This document shows, in pieces, positions 32,566-43,767 of a DNA stretch of 64,000 nucleotides. Every line of letters begins with the position of its first letter. The first letter of the stretch is position 1. Made by a program: the position numbers and the translations under genes. Below the pieces are notes generated by a model that saw nothing but the letters and a program-made list of their open reading frames with translations, did no database searches and had not been told where the DNA came from. The stretch comes from Adiantum capillus-veneris (taxonomy: Eukaryota; Streptophyta; Polypodiopsida; Polypodiales; Pteridaceae), in the NCBI GenBank assembly GCA_014529385.2, contig CM043967.1:1243001-1307000 (forward strand). The letters are read 5' to 3'.

Positions 32566-33090
32566 TTATCCTAGTGTCAGAATATTGTTTTCGCATTGCA
32601 CGCTGAAGTATTGTGGGTCCTCTTTTATTATTGATGGATCCAAAGCTCTGTTCATGAGGGTAATGGTGACTCTCTCTAGCTTCATGTTCTTCAGGACCTC
32701 GCACTCGTCAAGCTTCAAAGCAAACTTGAGAACCCCATTGCACTCCTCTCGACTTATATCAAAGAAGTGAACTGCATACCTTTGCAATGCTTCAAGATCA
32801 ATAAAAAGATTGTTATGCTCGTTATACTTAACCTCTCTACCCCCCTTGCCTAAGAATGTTGCTTCAATATGGAATGGTGATCCAAGTTTTTCAAACACCT
32901 TTTACATGCTAACGTGTTGCCTTTACATTTGATGACTTTGGTAGCAATGATCCTCTTTGTAATTTATTTTGAGACATTTTATCTAATGCTTTGAAGAGTG
33001 CCATGTATCTTGATTGCAAGATGCCACTCTCATCAAGTATTGCTTGCACTTCCATCAGGTTCCAGTTGGTTCTCCTTCATGAAGGAGGTA
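32566..33090 (-). pseudogene. Unknown, probably transposon-derived protein fragment
   Basis: Two minus-strand blocks join across a small indel. The upper one (about 33080-32900) gives ILDESGILQSRYMALFKALD. The lower one (32898-32566) gives FEKLGSPFHIEATFLGKGG, FFDISREECNGVLKFALKLD and LERVTITLMNRALD, then a stop. The protein-like composition and amphipathic pattern are convincing, and similar-looking text occurs in repetitive hypothetical proteins of seed-free plants as I remember them, but I cannot name a family. A Lys/Arg-rich frame upstream (33239-33033, SKKIQKLKRRLL) may belong to it. Confidence 0.35.
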
Positions 33091-33895
33091 AGGAGCCTCC
33101 TTTTCAGTTTTTGAATTTTTTTTGACCTATCATCTCTTCCATTGCTTGTTTTGGAACTAGACGGTTGTAATGTACTCCGGCATTGAAACCTACCCCATTC
33201 GAGTTTGGATGTAGCAAAGACCTGCAAAGATAGCACCATGCGTCATGATCAATAATAAGAGAGTGTAAATCATATAAATAAGATACAATAGCAGAAGACG
33301 AGACAAGGCCATGATATGCCAGTAAAAGCGAGGAGGAGCCACGGCCACGAGGTGCCAAGTGTTGTGCGCAGGGGAGCTACTGGTGAGCATGGATCTCAGC
33401 TGCCTACTGCGGGAGTAGATCACATTCATACATTTTTTCAATGTATGGGTTGCCAAGTGCAATATGATCACGTGGATGAGAGCTATCATTGAGCGTCGCT
33501 TTTTGAAGCCGTGCATGATTGAATCTTATATCCATCCTTTTAAACAGAGAGAGATATGAATCCGAAGGCTAGGAGTGGGAAGTAAGGCTAGCATTGGGAG
33601 GAATCTCTGAAAAAATGAATAAAACATCGAAGGAGCTAGTATGTGTGCCCCACAACAGAAAAAAAAAGAAAATGAAAACCTTATTCTTTTGTTGTCGAAC
33701 CAGTGAAAAATCAATTTCACAAACATACAAAATTCCCTGTAGTTCAGCATGGGAAGCCCGGATGGGGCAAGAGCAAGCCTGAATGGGCAGCTAGGGGGGG
33801 GGAGGGGGAGAGAGAGAGGGCCTCACTGAATTTGCAAAGCAGCTTCAGCCTTTCAAGGTTGTTTAGTGGCTGCTTCCAGGCCCTTGACGTAAAAG
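33091..33895. other. No gene recognised
   Basis: Mixed sequence with a short AG/G-rich stretch at 33792-33820. Confidence 0.35.
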
Positions 33896-34580
33896 ATGTC
33901 GACTTTTCTCCACAAGCTGTGGGATCAAGTGTCTGATGCAGTGCTGGACGCATGCCTGGAGCAGGATCCAGAGAGCAAGGTGGCTTGCGAGACATGCACC
34001 AAGACTAACATGGTGATGATCATTGGGGAGATTACCACCATTTAAGGCAGATATTAACTATGAGAAGATTGTTCGGAGGAAATCCGATGATGTGGGTCCC
34101 AGACATGGCTCAAGGTGTGTATGGACATTTCACAAAGAAGCCCAAGGAGATTGGTGCAGGAGATCAAGGGCATATGTTTGGTTATGCTACTGATGAGACT
34201 AAGGAGCTTATGCCTCTCAGTCATGTACTGGCTACCAAACTAGGTGCCATGCTCACAGAGGTAAGAAAGAATGGAACTTGTGCATGGTTGTGCCCAGACG
34301 GCAAAACTCAAGTAACTGTTGCATACATGGTTCCCAATGCCCATCACTAGAGTTCATACGGTCTTGATCTCTACGCAGCACAATGAAACAGTTACCGATG
34401 ACAAGATTGCCGTTGATCTGAAGGAGCATGTTATCAAGCCTGTGATTATACCTGAGAGATGAGAAGACCATCTTCCATCTGAATCCTTCTAGAAGGTTTG
34501 TGATTCGGGAGATCCCTGATTCTCAAGAAGAACTTTGACTTCCGTCCTGGTATGGTCTCTAGATCAACGTCCTTGACCTC
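33896..34580 (+). pseudogene. S-adenosylmethionine synthetase pseudogene with internal deletions
   Basis: From ATG 33896 the frame gives [19 protein letters not shown] and [18 protein letters not shown], then a stop. After a shift and loss of about 40 codons it resumes as [40 protein letters not shown] and [18 protein letters not shown]. Broken frames continue to KTIFHLNPS and RFVI, then jump directly to FDFRPGMVS at 34534-34560, which in the enzyme lies some 130 residues further on. So several hundred bases of the coding sequence are missing. The N-terminal METFLFTSESVNEGHPDK part is also shortened. The enzyme makes S-adenosylmethionine from methionine and ATP. No intron is seen, which fits either a retrocopy or the usual intron-poor SAMS genes. 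Confidence 0.85.
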
Positions 34581-34947
34581 CGTCATAAATAGATTGCATA
34601 AAAGTCAAGATCTCGGTGTGTACTACTTCTAGGATTTATTTGAAATGCATCGGGGATGGTTAAGCATAAGATGATAAAAACCAAGTCTCCACAACAAACC
34701 GATGCTAAGTTAAGTACCATTATGTGAACCAAATCCCATGGTAGAAAATTGGGAATATATCCTTGTGAGATGAATCATGTGTTGAAAGTGGTGTGGAGAC
34801 ACAAGCTAACCGAAGGGAAGCCTTTGTCGTTGGAGATAAAAGTCTAAGAGCATTGAAATGTGAATAGAACTGAGTGTATCTGCTACAATTCTGATTCCAA
34901 AGAATAAACCATCAGAGCCCATAATAAAGAGCTAATTCTCCTCCGAT
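34581..34947. other. No feature recognised
   Basis: Low-complexity-free sequence without a long frame. Confidence 0.35.
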
Positions 34948-35045
34948 GAACCAAACCAAAGAAAAGCCAAGAACCGCAGTGGAATTCGTTACTAACCTAA
35001 ACCAAAGAAAAGCCAAGAACCGCAGTGAGTTCATTACTAACCTAA
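34948..35045 (+). repeat. Tandem duplication of about 50 bp
   Basis: AACCAAAGAAAAGCCAAGAA followed by CCGCAGT and TTACTAACCTAA occurs twice in direct succession. Confidence 0.75.
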
Positions 35046-35986
35046 AGGCTCATCCACAGAAAGACCACCATAAGGAACTGGTCTCTATGAAGCACAATCA
35101 AATACAAATGATGTGTCTCCCTAATTTACTACTCAGTCACCCTAGTATAATGATCCCTGGCAATCCAATGGTGGAGATGAAGCCCACATGACATTGCCTA
35201 ATTTCACATCCACTAGAGCCCACAAGATATGTAGAAGGTCCATTTTCATCCTTACCACTCATCCCAAAATGCCCCTTTGAGAAGAAGCAAGACATGAACC
35301 GGGTTTGCATGAGAGCGAGGCATGTGAGCGGCACAGGGATTGACGTTCTCATTGGAACAATCCTCAATTAATTAAGGGATTGACAACCTCTTCATATTGA
35401 AACAAGTCAGCTCCATTCTGAATCTTCCTGAGAGTTCATAGTTCTCATTATGATGCTTTGTTCATCGTACAATCCGATACCAATGCACCGGACATAGTGC
35501 TTTGTTCATTGTGGCAGTCCGATACTAATGCACTGGACATACTGCTTCAGATCGTCTATATCAAGCATGCTACTTTTTGGGTTAAGATAAATCTATCTTT
35601 CAAATGTACAAGTGTGATATTTATGTTTGGTGATATCCAAGCATCATCAATTGGCAATATCATACCACTAGCTCATGAATGTTGTGACTAGAAACTTCAG
35701 AAGGCAAATTAAGTGCAACAAAATGGTAGAAATTGGCTTCAAAATGGTTGTTACCATTGTGCGTAATTCACTAGGCATTTTGCCTTATAGGTTGCAAGTT
35801 TAGGAGCTCAAGTTGCGGGTAAGGTAAAGAGCCACTTAGTTTGCCTTTTGCAAATGCAAAATACTCATCAGAGCAATTAGGTCTCCCCAATCTCAAAAAA
35901 ATAAAGTCTTTGAAACATATTAAGTGCGTAAGTGAAGGTTGAGTTTAAGAAATGAAAAGACATATGAAGGTGGAAAGTCTGTGCCC
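35046..35986. other. No gene recognised
   Basis: A small repeat (TTTGTTCATCGTACAATCCGA, TTTGTTCATTGTGGCAGTCC; 35457-35525) is present. No domain was recognised in the short frames. Confidence 0.35.
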
Positions 35987-36081
35987 ATATAAAGAGGTGT
36001 GCAACTTCACATTGTATGTTTGTGTTTCTCTTCTCCTTTATTTTCCCTTTAGTGTTTTATTCTCTTTAAAGTGACCTTGCA

Positions 36082-36171
<90 letters not shown>

Positions 36172-36278
36172 GTGTCCTTTTTGTCCATGTAAAGAGATGT
36201 GCAACTTCACATCGTATATTTGTGTTTCTCTTCTCCTTTATTCCCCTTTAGCATTTTATTCTCTTTAAAATGTCCTTG

Positions 36279-36324
<46 letters not shown>
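35987..36324 (+). repeat. Direct duplication of about 100 bp, each copy ending in (CT)n
   Basis: AAAGAG(G/A)TGTGCAACTTCAC through CTTCTCCTTTATT and ATTCTCTTTAAA occurs at about 35992 and 36189. Copy 1 runs into (CT)n at 36083-36128 followed by (CA)n to 36169; copy 2 runs into (CT)n at 36281-36324. Confidence 0.85.
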
Positions 36325-36327
<3 letters not shown>

Positions 36328-36395
36328 TCTCGGGGGTGTGTGCACGCGCGCTAATAAAAAGAGGAAAATGGTATAACCTTTCTATCACCCAAGTG

Positions 36396-36460
36396 TGGTA
36401 GATTGGTTATGCAATTTCCCTCTTGAATAACAGGTCTTGAGTTCAATTCTCCTTGTCGGA
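36396..36460 (+). repeat. tRNA-derived SINE-like head
   Basis: TGGTAGATTGGTTATGC resembles a pol III A box and GTTCAATTC at 36441-36449 fits the B-box consensus GWTCRANNC, spaced as in a tRNA. No full cloverleaf is evident. It may be a SINE remnant. Confidence 0.35.
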
Positions 36461-36507
36461 TAGATCTTTAAGGTCTCTTGGGATAGTTTTCTACAAGGTT
36501 AAAACAA

Positions 36508-36540
36508 TCTTCTTCTTCTTCTTCTTCTTCTTCTTCTTCT

Positions 36541-36587
<47 letters not shown>
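36508..36587 (+). repeat. (TTC)n followed by (TC)n microsatellite
   Basis: A trinucleotide tract to 36545 continues as a dinucleotide tract to 36587. Confidence 0.95.
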
Positions 36588-36589
<2 letters not shown>

Positions 36590-36750
36590 GCGCGTGCAAA
36601 GTTGTCTCCGTCTTTCTCATGTCCAACTGATAATGTTGCAAATCTATGTGCTTCGCCATTGCCGTTCCTGCTTGTTATAGACTAGCGCATCGTTTTCGGC
36701 GTTATTGAGGGAATCTTTGAATTAGAAATACCTTTTAATTTTCAAACACG

Positions 36751-37037
36751 TATATGAATTTGGTAAATCATGGATGTAGCTAAGACCTCGATTTTATAAG
36801 ACACTCATCCAATCTAAACAGTCTCACAATCTTCTCATGCACAATTTCATAGAAGTTGTGCTTCTATTCCTTTCCCACAACCACCTACAAGTAGAAGTAT
36901 ATGAATTTGGAGAATCTTGGATGTAGCTAAGACCCTGATTTATAAGACACTCATCCAATCTCAACAGTCTCACAATCTTCTCATGCACACTTTCATAGAA
37001 GTTGTGCTCCTGTTCCTTTCCCACAACCACCTACAAG
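36751..37037 (+). repeat. 147-bp tandem duplication
   Basis: TATATGAATTTGG begins at 36751 and 36898. Both copies end CCACAACCACCTACAAG, with only scattered substitutions and small gaps. Confidence 0.85.
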
Positions 37038-38142
37038 AAACTTTCGCTATGGCGATTCCTCTTTTTTGGTAAAAGGAAGCTTGCTCATAGTTGCTCTTAC
37101 CATGTTGTTCTTTTTAAAGCTTGTTTCAGCATGTTCGCACTTTTTTTTTGTTGATTGTAATCGCAGTGTCATTTGCACTAAGATGAGAAAACTACAACAA
37201 ACCAAAAATATGCGAAATGATTCTCTTGTGTACTTCGTCGAGATCATATAGCCATTGCACAGCCCCTACTGAATCGAAAAAACTCATCTGCAGGCCTTGG
37301 GCTATCGGCGAATAATTCTAGAGCTTCGTTTTTTTATCTTATTTTTTGGCACCCATTGATAGTGTTAATGTGACGACCATTCATGGAACACCCACAAAGC
37401 AGCTCAATTTTTAGCAGAATATTCCTCAATGTTGGTCTATACCCAGCACCTTCACCACACAATGAAGCCCACAAGTGCCAATGCTTGGTTTAATTAATTT
37501 CTCAATGGTGGACTTCTCGAATATCTTCTTTTGGGGGGCTTAATCTAAGGAAACAAAAGTTGAAATGCACTCTTGCAAGGCCAACATTATACATTCATAG
37601 AGACCTCAATACTTGAGAGCTGTGTTTTCTGCCTAAAACTTGCCTCTAGCAGAGAAGTATCACCTTACACTTAGAACATCTGACATACCTCCAGTTGTTT
37701 CTTTCTAAACTGTAGAGTTGACTATGGGAGTCGGAAGATGAAATTCCAAACAAGCATTACAGAAGGTGACAAGAAACTTCTGTGTTGCCTATAACATCAT
37801 GGCTCATCTTTAAAAGTTCAAGCTTCATGTGCACATATACCAAGAACAAGCAGAAGCCTTTTTATTAAGGCGAAAAGGCAGACAAGCCTCCCCTTCTGAA
37901 GGGCCTTGCTCTAAGCAGGCAACCAAGTCCCCCCCTTATGCAAAACCTAGTATATTAGTTAGTCAATTCTCAAGCTCGTAAGAATGACCTAACAGACAAC
38001 AAAACGTTTCTTCCAAAAGACATCAATGAATGAAGCCTTTTGTGCCAACCCCTTCGAGACACATCTAGTAACTGTAGACCTGGCAAACAGACTAGAAGTT
38101 TGCGCCACAATTGCCCACTGTAGGGTTTTTATCTCCTTTTCT

Positions 38143-38183
<41 letters not shown>

Positions 38184-38575
38184 ACACAAACACACACATT
38201 TCTGATGATTGACAATCATGATTCTCATGCTCAAGATGGCAAATGCGTAAAACACAGGCAGAAACGCACTGGTCTTTCTGTGCAGATCTCCAACTACATT
38301 ATTTAGACAATTACCACGCTAGTGATATTGACCAGACAACAACTTTCTTCCACAGGACATCACATAGTTTAAACCTACTGAGCCATTCCTTTGAGACGCA
38401 TAGTAACTGTAGACCTATTGAGGTGCAGGACTGAACGACGCTATATACAGTGCCGTTTCCGCTCCTGATCCTCCAAATCAAACAAGGTATGCTCACCTAC
38501 TTGGCAGCAAAGGAGTATTTACCACGGCCGACAAGCTGTATTTACCACGGCCATGTTCTTCTGAAGAGTTGGCGC
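37038..38575. other. Downstream flank of the PPR gene; diverged duplication and (CT)n
   Basis: No gene seen. A diverged pair at about 37998-38080 and 38333-38422 shares TTTCTTCCA and GTAACTGTAGACCT. (CT)n lies at 38147-38180. GTATTTACCACGGCC occurs twice at 38515-38553, just beyond the PPR stop codon, in what is probably its 3' untranslated region. Confidence 0.45.
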
Positions 38576-41500
38576 TCAATAGAAGTCATTGCAAGAGCAT
38601 TCACCCACCTTGTTAAAGTGATGAATGCGGTAGGAATCTCTGATAATAATATCACGCTTCTCAATCTTCGACATAAGCTTGGTGGCAGCGTGACAATCAG
38701 CACATACTCGCAGATTCTTGGACACCCGAATAGTTGTCCCAGGGCCTGTGTGGAGAATACCAAACGAGATTGCAAGTCTTTCACAGTGCCCACATAAAGC
38801 ATTTTCTTTAGCCTTGTCTGAAAGAGGATTGCGCCGGACAGTTCGACGTCCATCCTTGAACAGAACTTTGTGCTTCTCAATCTTCTCGGTGAGGTCAGTT
38901 CCCCGCATTAGAGCTACTTCCGGTTCAGACTCAACAACAACAGATCCTGGATTGCTCCATGCTGCTACAGCTTTAGGAAGAGCATCCATTTTCAATGCAT
39001 CAATTCTCAAATTATCATTGGAATACACATCCGAAATGCGCGCATAATCATACGCACACTCATGGCCAAAGAAGTTGTCTGTAGCGCAATAAGACTTGTA
39101 GCTTGGTAAGAAGGCTGCCCAGCTCTCAATATTAGCAGGTAGAGGAAGACCTTCCAGTAAACGTTCCCCCTCCTCCAGTCGCCCAGCTCGCTCAAGGGTA
39201 TCTGCAAAGCATGCATATTGCTCCGCATTTGGTGTTAAGGAATGAACCTCACTCATGGACTTCAGAAGTGCCAAGCTTTCATCTACAAGCCCCTTGCTGC
39301 TACAGGCATTGAGGAGATTGCTGAACGTTCCATGCACTGGCTTTAATTCTTTCACCATATCCTCAAGCCCATTAAGAGCAGCACTGAAATCTTTCTCAGC
39401 CAGAATCGCCAGCCAAGCATTCCAAGTATGAGTGTCCCGAAGAGGAAGTGTTTCATAGTGGACCTGAGCCTCTTCTATGCCAGCCAGATTTGCATAGCTA
39501 GTAATAAACGCCCTGCCCAGAGCTGCAGATGCCTCAAGATCTCTCTCTATTACATAAGCATGTAATTTCTTGCAGTCACCAAAACCTCCAGAAGTGTTGC
39601 ACAATTTCAGCAGTGCAAGTACAGACACTTCATTCGGATACAAACCTTCAAACTGCATATTCTGAAAAAGTCTAAATGCTTCCTCATGTCGACCATGCTG
39701 AACATACGCCCGCAACATCGCATTACAAGTTGCAACATTCCACTTCAAGGAGCTGAAGGCCTTGCTAGCATCCTCCAAACACCCACACTTTGCATACATA
39801 TCAATCAGAGCACTGCACACATAAGGATCACTACCCACACTTTTTCCTTTAATCTCTTCATATATTCTTTTGCCTTCTTCCAAGGAAGGGCAGGCCTTCA
39901 GTGCACTAAGATAGACAATATTTGTAAGCTCAGCCCCGGTCAAGTGAAGCTCCTCGAAAAACTGCAAGGCCTCCTCAGGCTGCCCATGCTCAGCAAGTCC
40001 CGCCATCATTGCGTTTAGTCCCACCGCACTTGACGACACTTTGTCAAAAACAGCCCGTGCCTCAGTGAAACTTTTAAACTTGGAGTACATATCAATCAGC
40101 GCTTTTGCAACTGCCAGATCAGTCTCAAGCCCACGCTCTTTGACCTGGTCGTGAATTAACTTGCCCTGAGTAGCATCTGTCATCATGGAGCAGGCATTCA
40201 GAACATTCGCATAGACAGCAGCATCAGGCTGAACACCGTCTGCTTGCATTTGTTGGAAAACCTTAAGGGCTCCCTCTAGGTTTCCCTGATGAGTATGTGC
40301 AGATATCAATGCACACCATGATAATACCTTGTCCTTGGGCAGCTTGTCGAACACTGCACAAATCTCATCAAGACCCCCACCGCACTTCGCATACATCTCC
40401 ATAATAGCAGCCCCTACCTCTGGCTTATCAACCTGGTCCCAGTAATCACTAGTCTTTTGAAATGACCTGCCCTGTTCCAGTGCAACTTGATTTGTGCATG
40501 CTTGCTGAAGACCGATATAAGTGGCCGCATTCATTTCGCTAACTTTGTTAATGTTCTCCTCAAATACCTTGACTGCATCATGTAGGTTCCCATACATAGC
40601 ATAACCAGATATCATAGAATTCCAAACAACCATCTCCCGCTTCAGAGATCTCTGATACACCTCAACTGCATCAATCAAGCTTCTACAGTGAGCATACATG
40701 TCAATGATATTACTTTCGATGAGCGGCTCAGTCTCCAATCTGCACTTCTTAATATGTCCATGAATAATTTTTCCCTGATCTAAAGCTCCAACATTTGCAC
40801 AAGCCTTCAGGACACCCATAAAAGCAATATTGTTCGGTTTCACATTTGCTTGTACCATTTCTTGATAAAGTCTCAATGCCTCAATTGCATGCCCTCGTTG
40901 AGCATAAGCAGCTATGGCAGCACTCCAAGTTATTGAATCACGCTTGGGTGATGTCTCAAACTCGCGTCGCACATCATCCAAACTTCCAACAGTCTTATAA
41001 GTCTCGAGCAAGGCTGTGGTCACCATGAGCTCAGTCTCGTACTCTGTTCGTGTAATGTGGTGATGGATCACCTTGGCTTCCTCCAAGGAGCCTGTGGCTC
41101 TGCAGGCTTCCAGCGCACTTACAAAGACAAAATCATCAGGCTCTCCATGAACATCCAACATCCTGTAGTACAACTTCAGAGCTAAATCACCCTGCCCATG
41201 CCTTGCATTGGCAGCAATCACAGCATTCCAGGTGTAAACATTTGGCCTAGTTAATTTAGCAAAAACATCATTTGCATCCTCCACACTTCCCACCATATTG
41301 AACATCCGAATAAGGTGGGTGCCTACAAATGCATTGCCCTGGAACTTTGAATCTTGGACAAGACGCCATATGCCCCTGGCCGATTCAAGCCCCTTATTGG
41401 CAATACAATGCTGAATGACAAGCTGCCAGATATTGGCATTTACCCGCATCCCCTTCTCATGCATGTCATCCTGGGCAGCCTTTGCTTCCTCCCATCGCTC

Positions 41501-42021
41501 CTCCTCCACTAGCAACCTGAAGTTGCCAAAAACACCTGCATATCCAATCTTATGATTTTCTGTTGGCACAAAGCTGTGAAAAAGATACTCATATTAGAGG
41601 GCAGCAGTCGCAGTCATTAAGTTTTGAATGTTATGCATCAACAAACAAACCTGAATTTTGACTCAACTACAGGAGGTTCAATTTCAACTTGACCCCTAGT
41701 AGCAACATCATTAGAGGTTGCATCTTCTCGGGAAGCTTCTGGTAGAGCCTCCTTGGTTACAGCTTCATCAGTGGCCACCACATTTTCTGTGGGCGCAACC
41801 AGACTTTCAGTCGAATATTTGCAAGAAGGACCCAGGCGATGAAGACCTGTGGGATAGAAGGCAAGAGGCCGCTGGACACCGCATCCACCTCGTGGAGCGA
41901 CAACAGAAGAGCTTTGTTGAAGCTGAGGGAGCTCGGTAGAAAAAGCTATGCGTCTAGTAACCAAACAAGCAGGAACCGCCTTTGCCCGCTTCACTGCAGC
42001 TATAGCAAAAGTCCTCACCAT
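38576..42021 (-). CDS. DYW-class pentatricopeptide repeat RNA-editing factor
   Basis: Exon 1 is 42021-41651 and exon 2 is 41573-38576. The 77-bp intron has GTTTGT and CACAG ends and splices in phase (AG|C, Ser), giving 1122 residues. The start ATG at 42021 is followed by an Arg/Ala/Ser-rich presequence (MVRTFAIAAVKRAKAVPA), suggesting mitochondrial import. A low-complexity linker leads to roughly twenty PLS-type repeats (for example TWNAVIAANARHGQGDLALK, CSALIDMYAKCGCLEDA), then E-like motifs and a DYW cytidine-deaminase domain. Its zinc and catalytic motifs are present: GHCERLA (HxE) and RVCADCHAATK (CxxC), then CSCND. It ends in DFY, not DYW. Such proteins bind organelle transcripts and direct C-to-U editing. 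No frame damage is seen. This is the best supported host gene here. Confidence 0.93.
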
Positions 42022-42372
42022 CTTCGGAAACGCACAAATAGTTGCAACGCCTGATCGAAGAGGAGAAAAATCCTAACGTTCACGCACCCTCGCTGTCGGC
42101 CTACTGCCCCACCGCATGAAAGAAAACCCCTTCCTCCGCATTTCAGACGAAGCGTATGGCAGTAACAGCTGCACTTCCCGCCCCCTTTACACCCAGCCTT
42201 GGGAGATAGATTGGCCAACGCTCCATCCATTTTGGGACAACCCTCTGTTCCCACCAAGGAAGACACCACTTATGTGTGTGATGTGTGTTTGTGTGTGTGT
42301 GTACCTTATACAGTTGGCCTATGAAATAAAACGTTGTATGTGTGTGTTACTCCCGGTAAACGGATCAAAAGA
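42022..42372. other. Upstream region of the PPR gene
   Basis: GC-richer than its surroundings and likely to hold the 5' untranslated region and promoter, but no clear TATA box was identified. A TG-rich stretch lies near 42275-42302. Confidence 0.35.
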
Positions 42373-42536
42373 GAACATGCCAGAAAATTAAATAGACTAC
42401 CCGTGGGGGTGTGTGTACATGTGTATGAGGGATGAGGGGGCAAAAGGAACCATGCTACAAACTAAAATAGACTGCCCATGGGGATGCGCATACATGTGTA
42501 TGAGGGGGCTTGATCTCTCTCTAATGGGGGGGGGGA

Positions 42537-42572
<36 letters not shown>
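42373..42572 (+). repeat. ~75-bp imperfect tandem repeat followed by (GA)n
   Basis: GAACATGCCAGAAAATTAAA at 42373 and GAACCATGCTACAAACTAAA at 42447 begin two units that end TACATGTGTATGAGGG. A G run and (GA)n follow to 42572. Confidence 0.75.
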
Positions 42573-42577
<5 letters not shown>

Positions 42578-43007
42578 TCATCCCCTCTATTCTCTTTATT
42601 CTCGTCAAAAGAACTAGAAGGGCCCCTAGTTGATTTAAAGTAAACAAGAGTGCTTTGCTAGTTGCATTTGCCTTGAATTAGTGAATATGAGTCGATATTG
42701 AAATGAATTTTCTAAAATATCATGAGGGAGTAAACAAATTGGAAAATTTACCAAGTAGGTTGTACACATTCTGGAAAAAGATTATAAGGCCAAACCACAA
42801 AAGATACGCACGCGGCAAGTTGCAAATGTTGGGCTAGCCTAGGCAGGTCGCAAGTGCGAGGAGCACAAAAGGCAGACACGCGACGTTGGGCGCGCACGAT
42901 ACTGAGCAATATATGTGAACCGCGGCATGCCTGCAGCATAGGCGAAGAGATGTGGTTTGTTTTTTTTGTAATAAAAGTGTGGGAACTGATGTTGTTTTTT
43001 TTTTTCC

Positions 43008-43075
43008 TAATGGTTAGCACATGTGCTTCAATTCAGTTCAACCTCCCAGTGTTCGAGTCTTGTGAGCTGAGATAA
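43008..43075 (+). repeat. tRNA-derived SINE-like head
   Basis: An A-box-like TAATGGTTAGCAC (43008-43020) and a good B box GTTCGAGTC (43051-43059) have tRNA-like spacing. The sequence between them does not fold as a full tRNA by eye. A T run precedes it. Confidence 0.4.
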
Positions 43076-43204
43076 TTTTTGCTTGATCGGGGTGATCAAA
43101 ATGGGAATTTGCAAAGTGAAGAGTTTGGAAACGGGAGGAATTTGGTTAATGGTTGAATAAAAGTGAAGTTGAGCCAGAAGTACAAAAATCACCCAATGTA
43201 ACCC

Positions 43205-43575
43205 TCATATTTGATCAAAATTTCCCAAAATACCCTTCAGTTTCACCAAAATTCCCAAAGTACACTTCATTAACCTCGCAAACATCTCTAAAGAAAAAAA
43301 TTTTGCAACTCTCTCTCAATAGAGGATGGTGATGTGGGCTCTTTTGATCATCATTTTTAGACACAAATGCCTCAATTTGTAAGCTCATTGGCGAACAATT
43401 TTGTCTAAGACACTTAAAAATAGATCTCCATTTTCATAAAGGTTAGACTATGCAAAAAATGGGGCAAATCCATCCCAAAATGATGTAAGGGTATATTGGG
43501 AATTTTTGAAGTGTGAGGGGTATTTTGGGAATTTCCACAAATTTCAAGGGTATTTTGGTAATTTTCCCCAAAAAT
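43205..43575. repeat. MITE-like inverted repeat pair
   Basis: The left arm (about 43215-43272: AAAATTTCCCAAAATACCC, then AATTCCCAAAGTACACTTCA) is the approximate reverse complement of the right arm (about 43490-43572: TGAAGTGTGAGGGGTATTTT, GGGTATTTTGGTAATTTT). About 220 bp of unrelated sequence lies between. It resembles a non-autonomous DNA element, but no target duplication was identified. Confidence 0.5.
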
Positions 43576-43720
43576 ATTAATATTCTATCAAACAAAGTTG
43601 ATTTTGTACTATTAAATTCTTCTTAATCGACTAATTGCCCTAAATTGAGACAAATAAAAACTACAATACACATGTTGCAATGAATAGAATCTTTTTATGT
43701 TTATTGGAAACAAGTGTTAT

Positions 43721-43767
<47 letters not shown>

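Noticed and set aside
39686-40018. Plus-strand frames opposite the PPR gene
   Set aside because: Antisense shadows of an intact conserved gene.
43008-43075. Genuine tRNA gene
   Set aside because: Pol III boxes are present, but acceptor, D and anticodon stems do not pair convincingly by eye.
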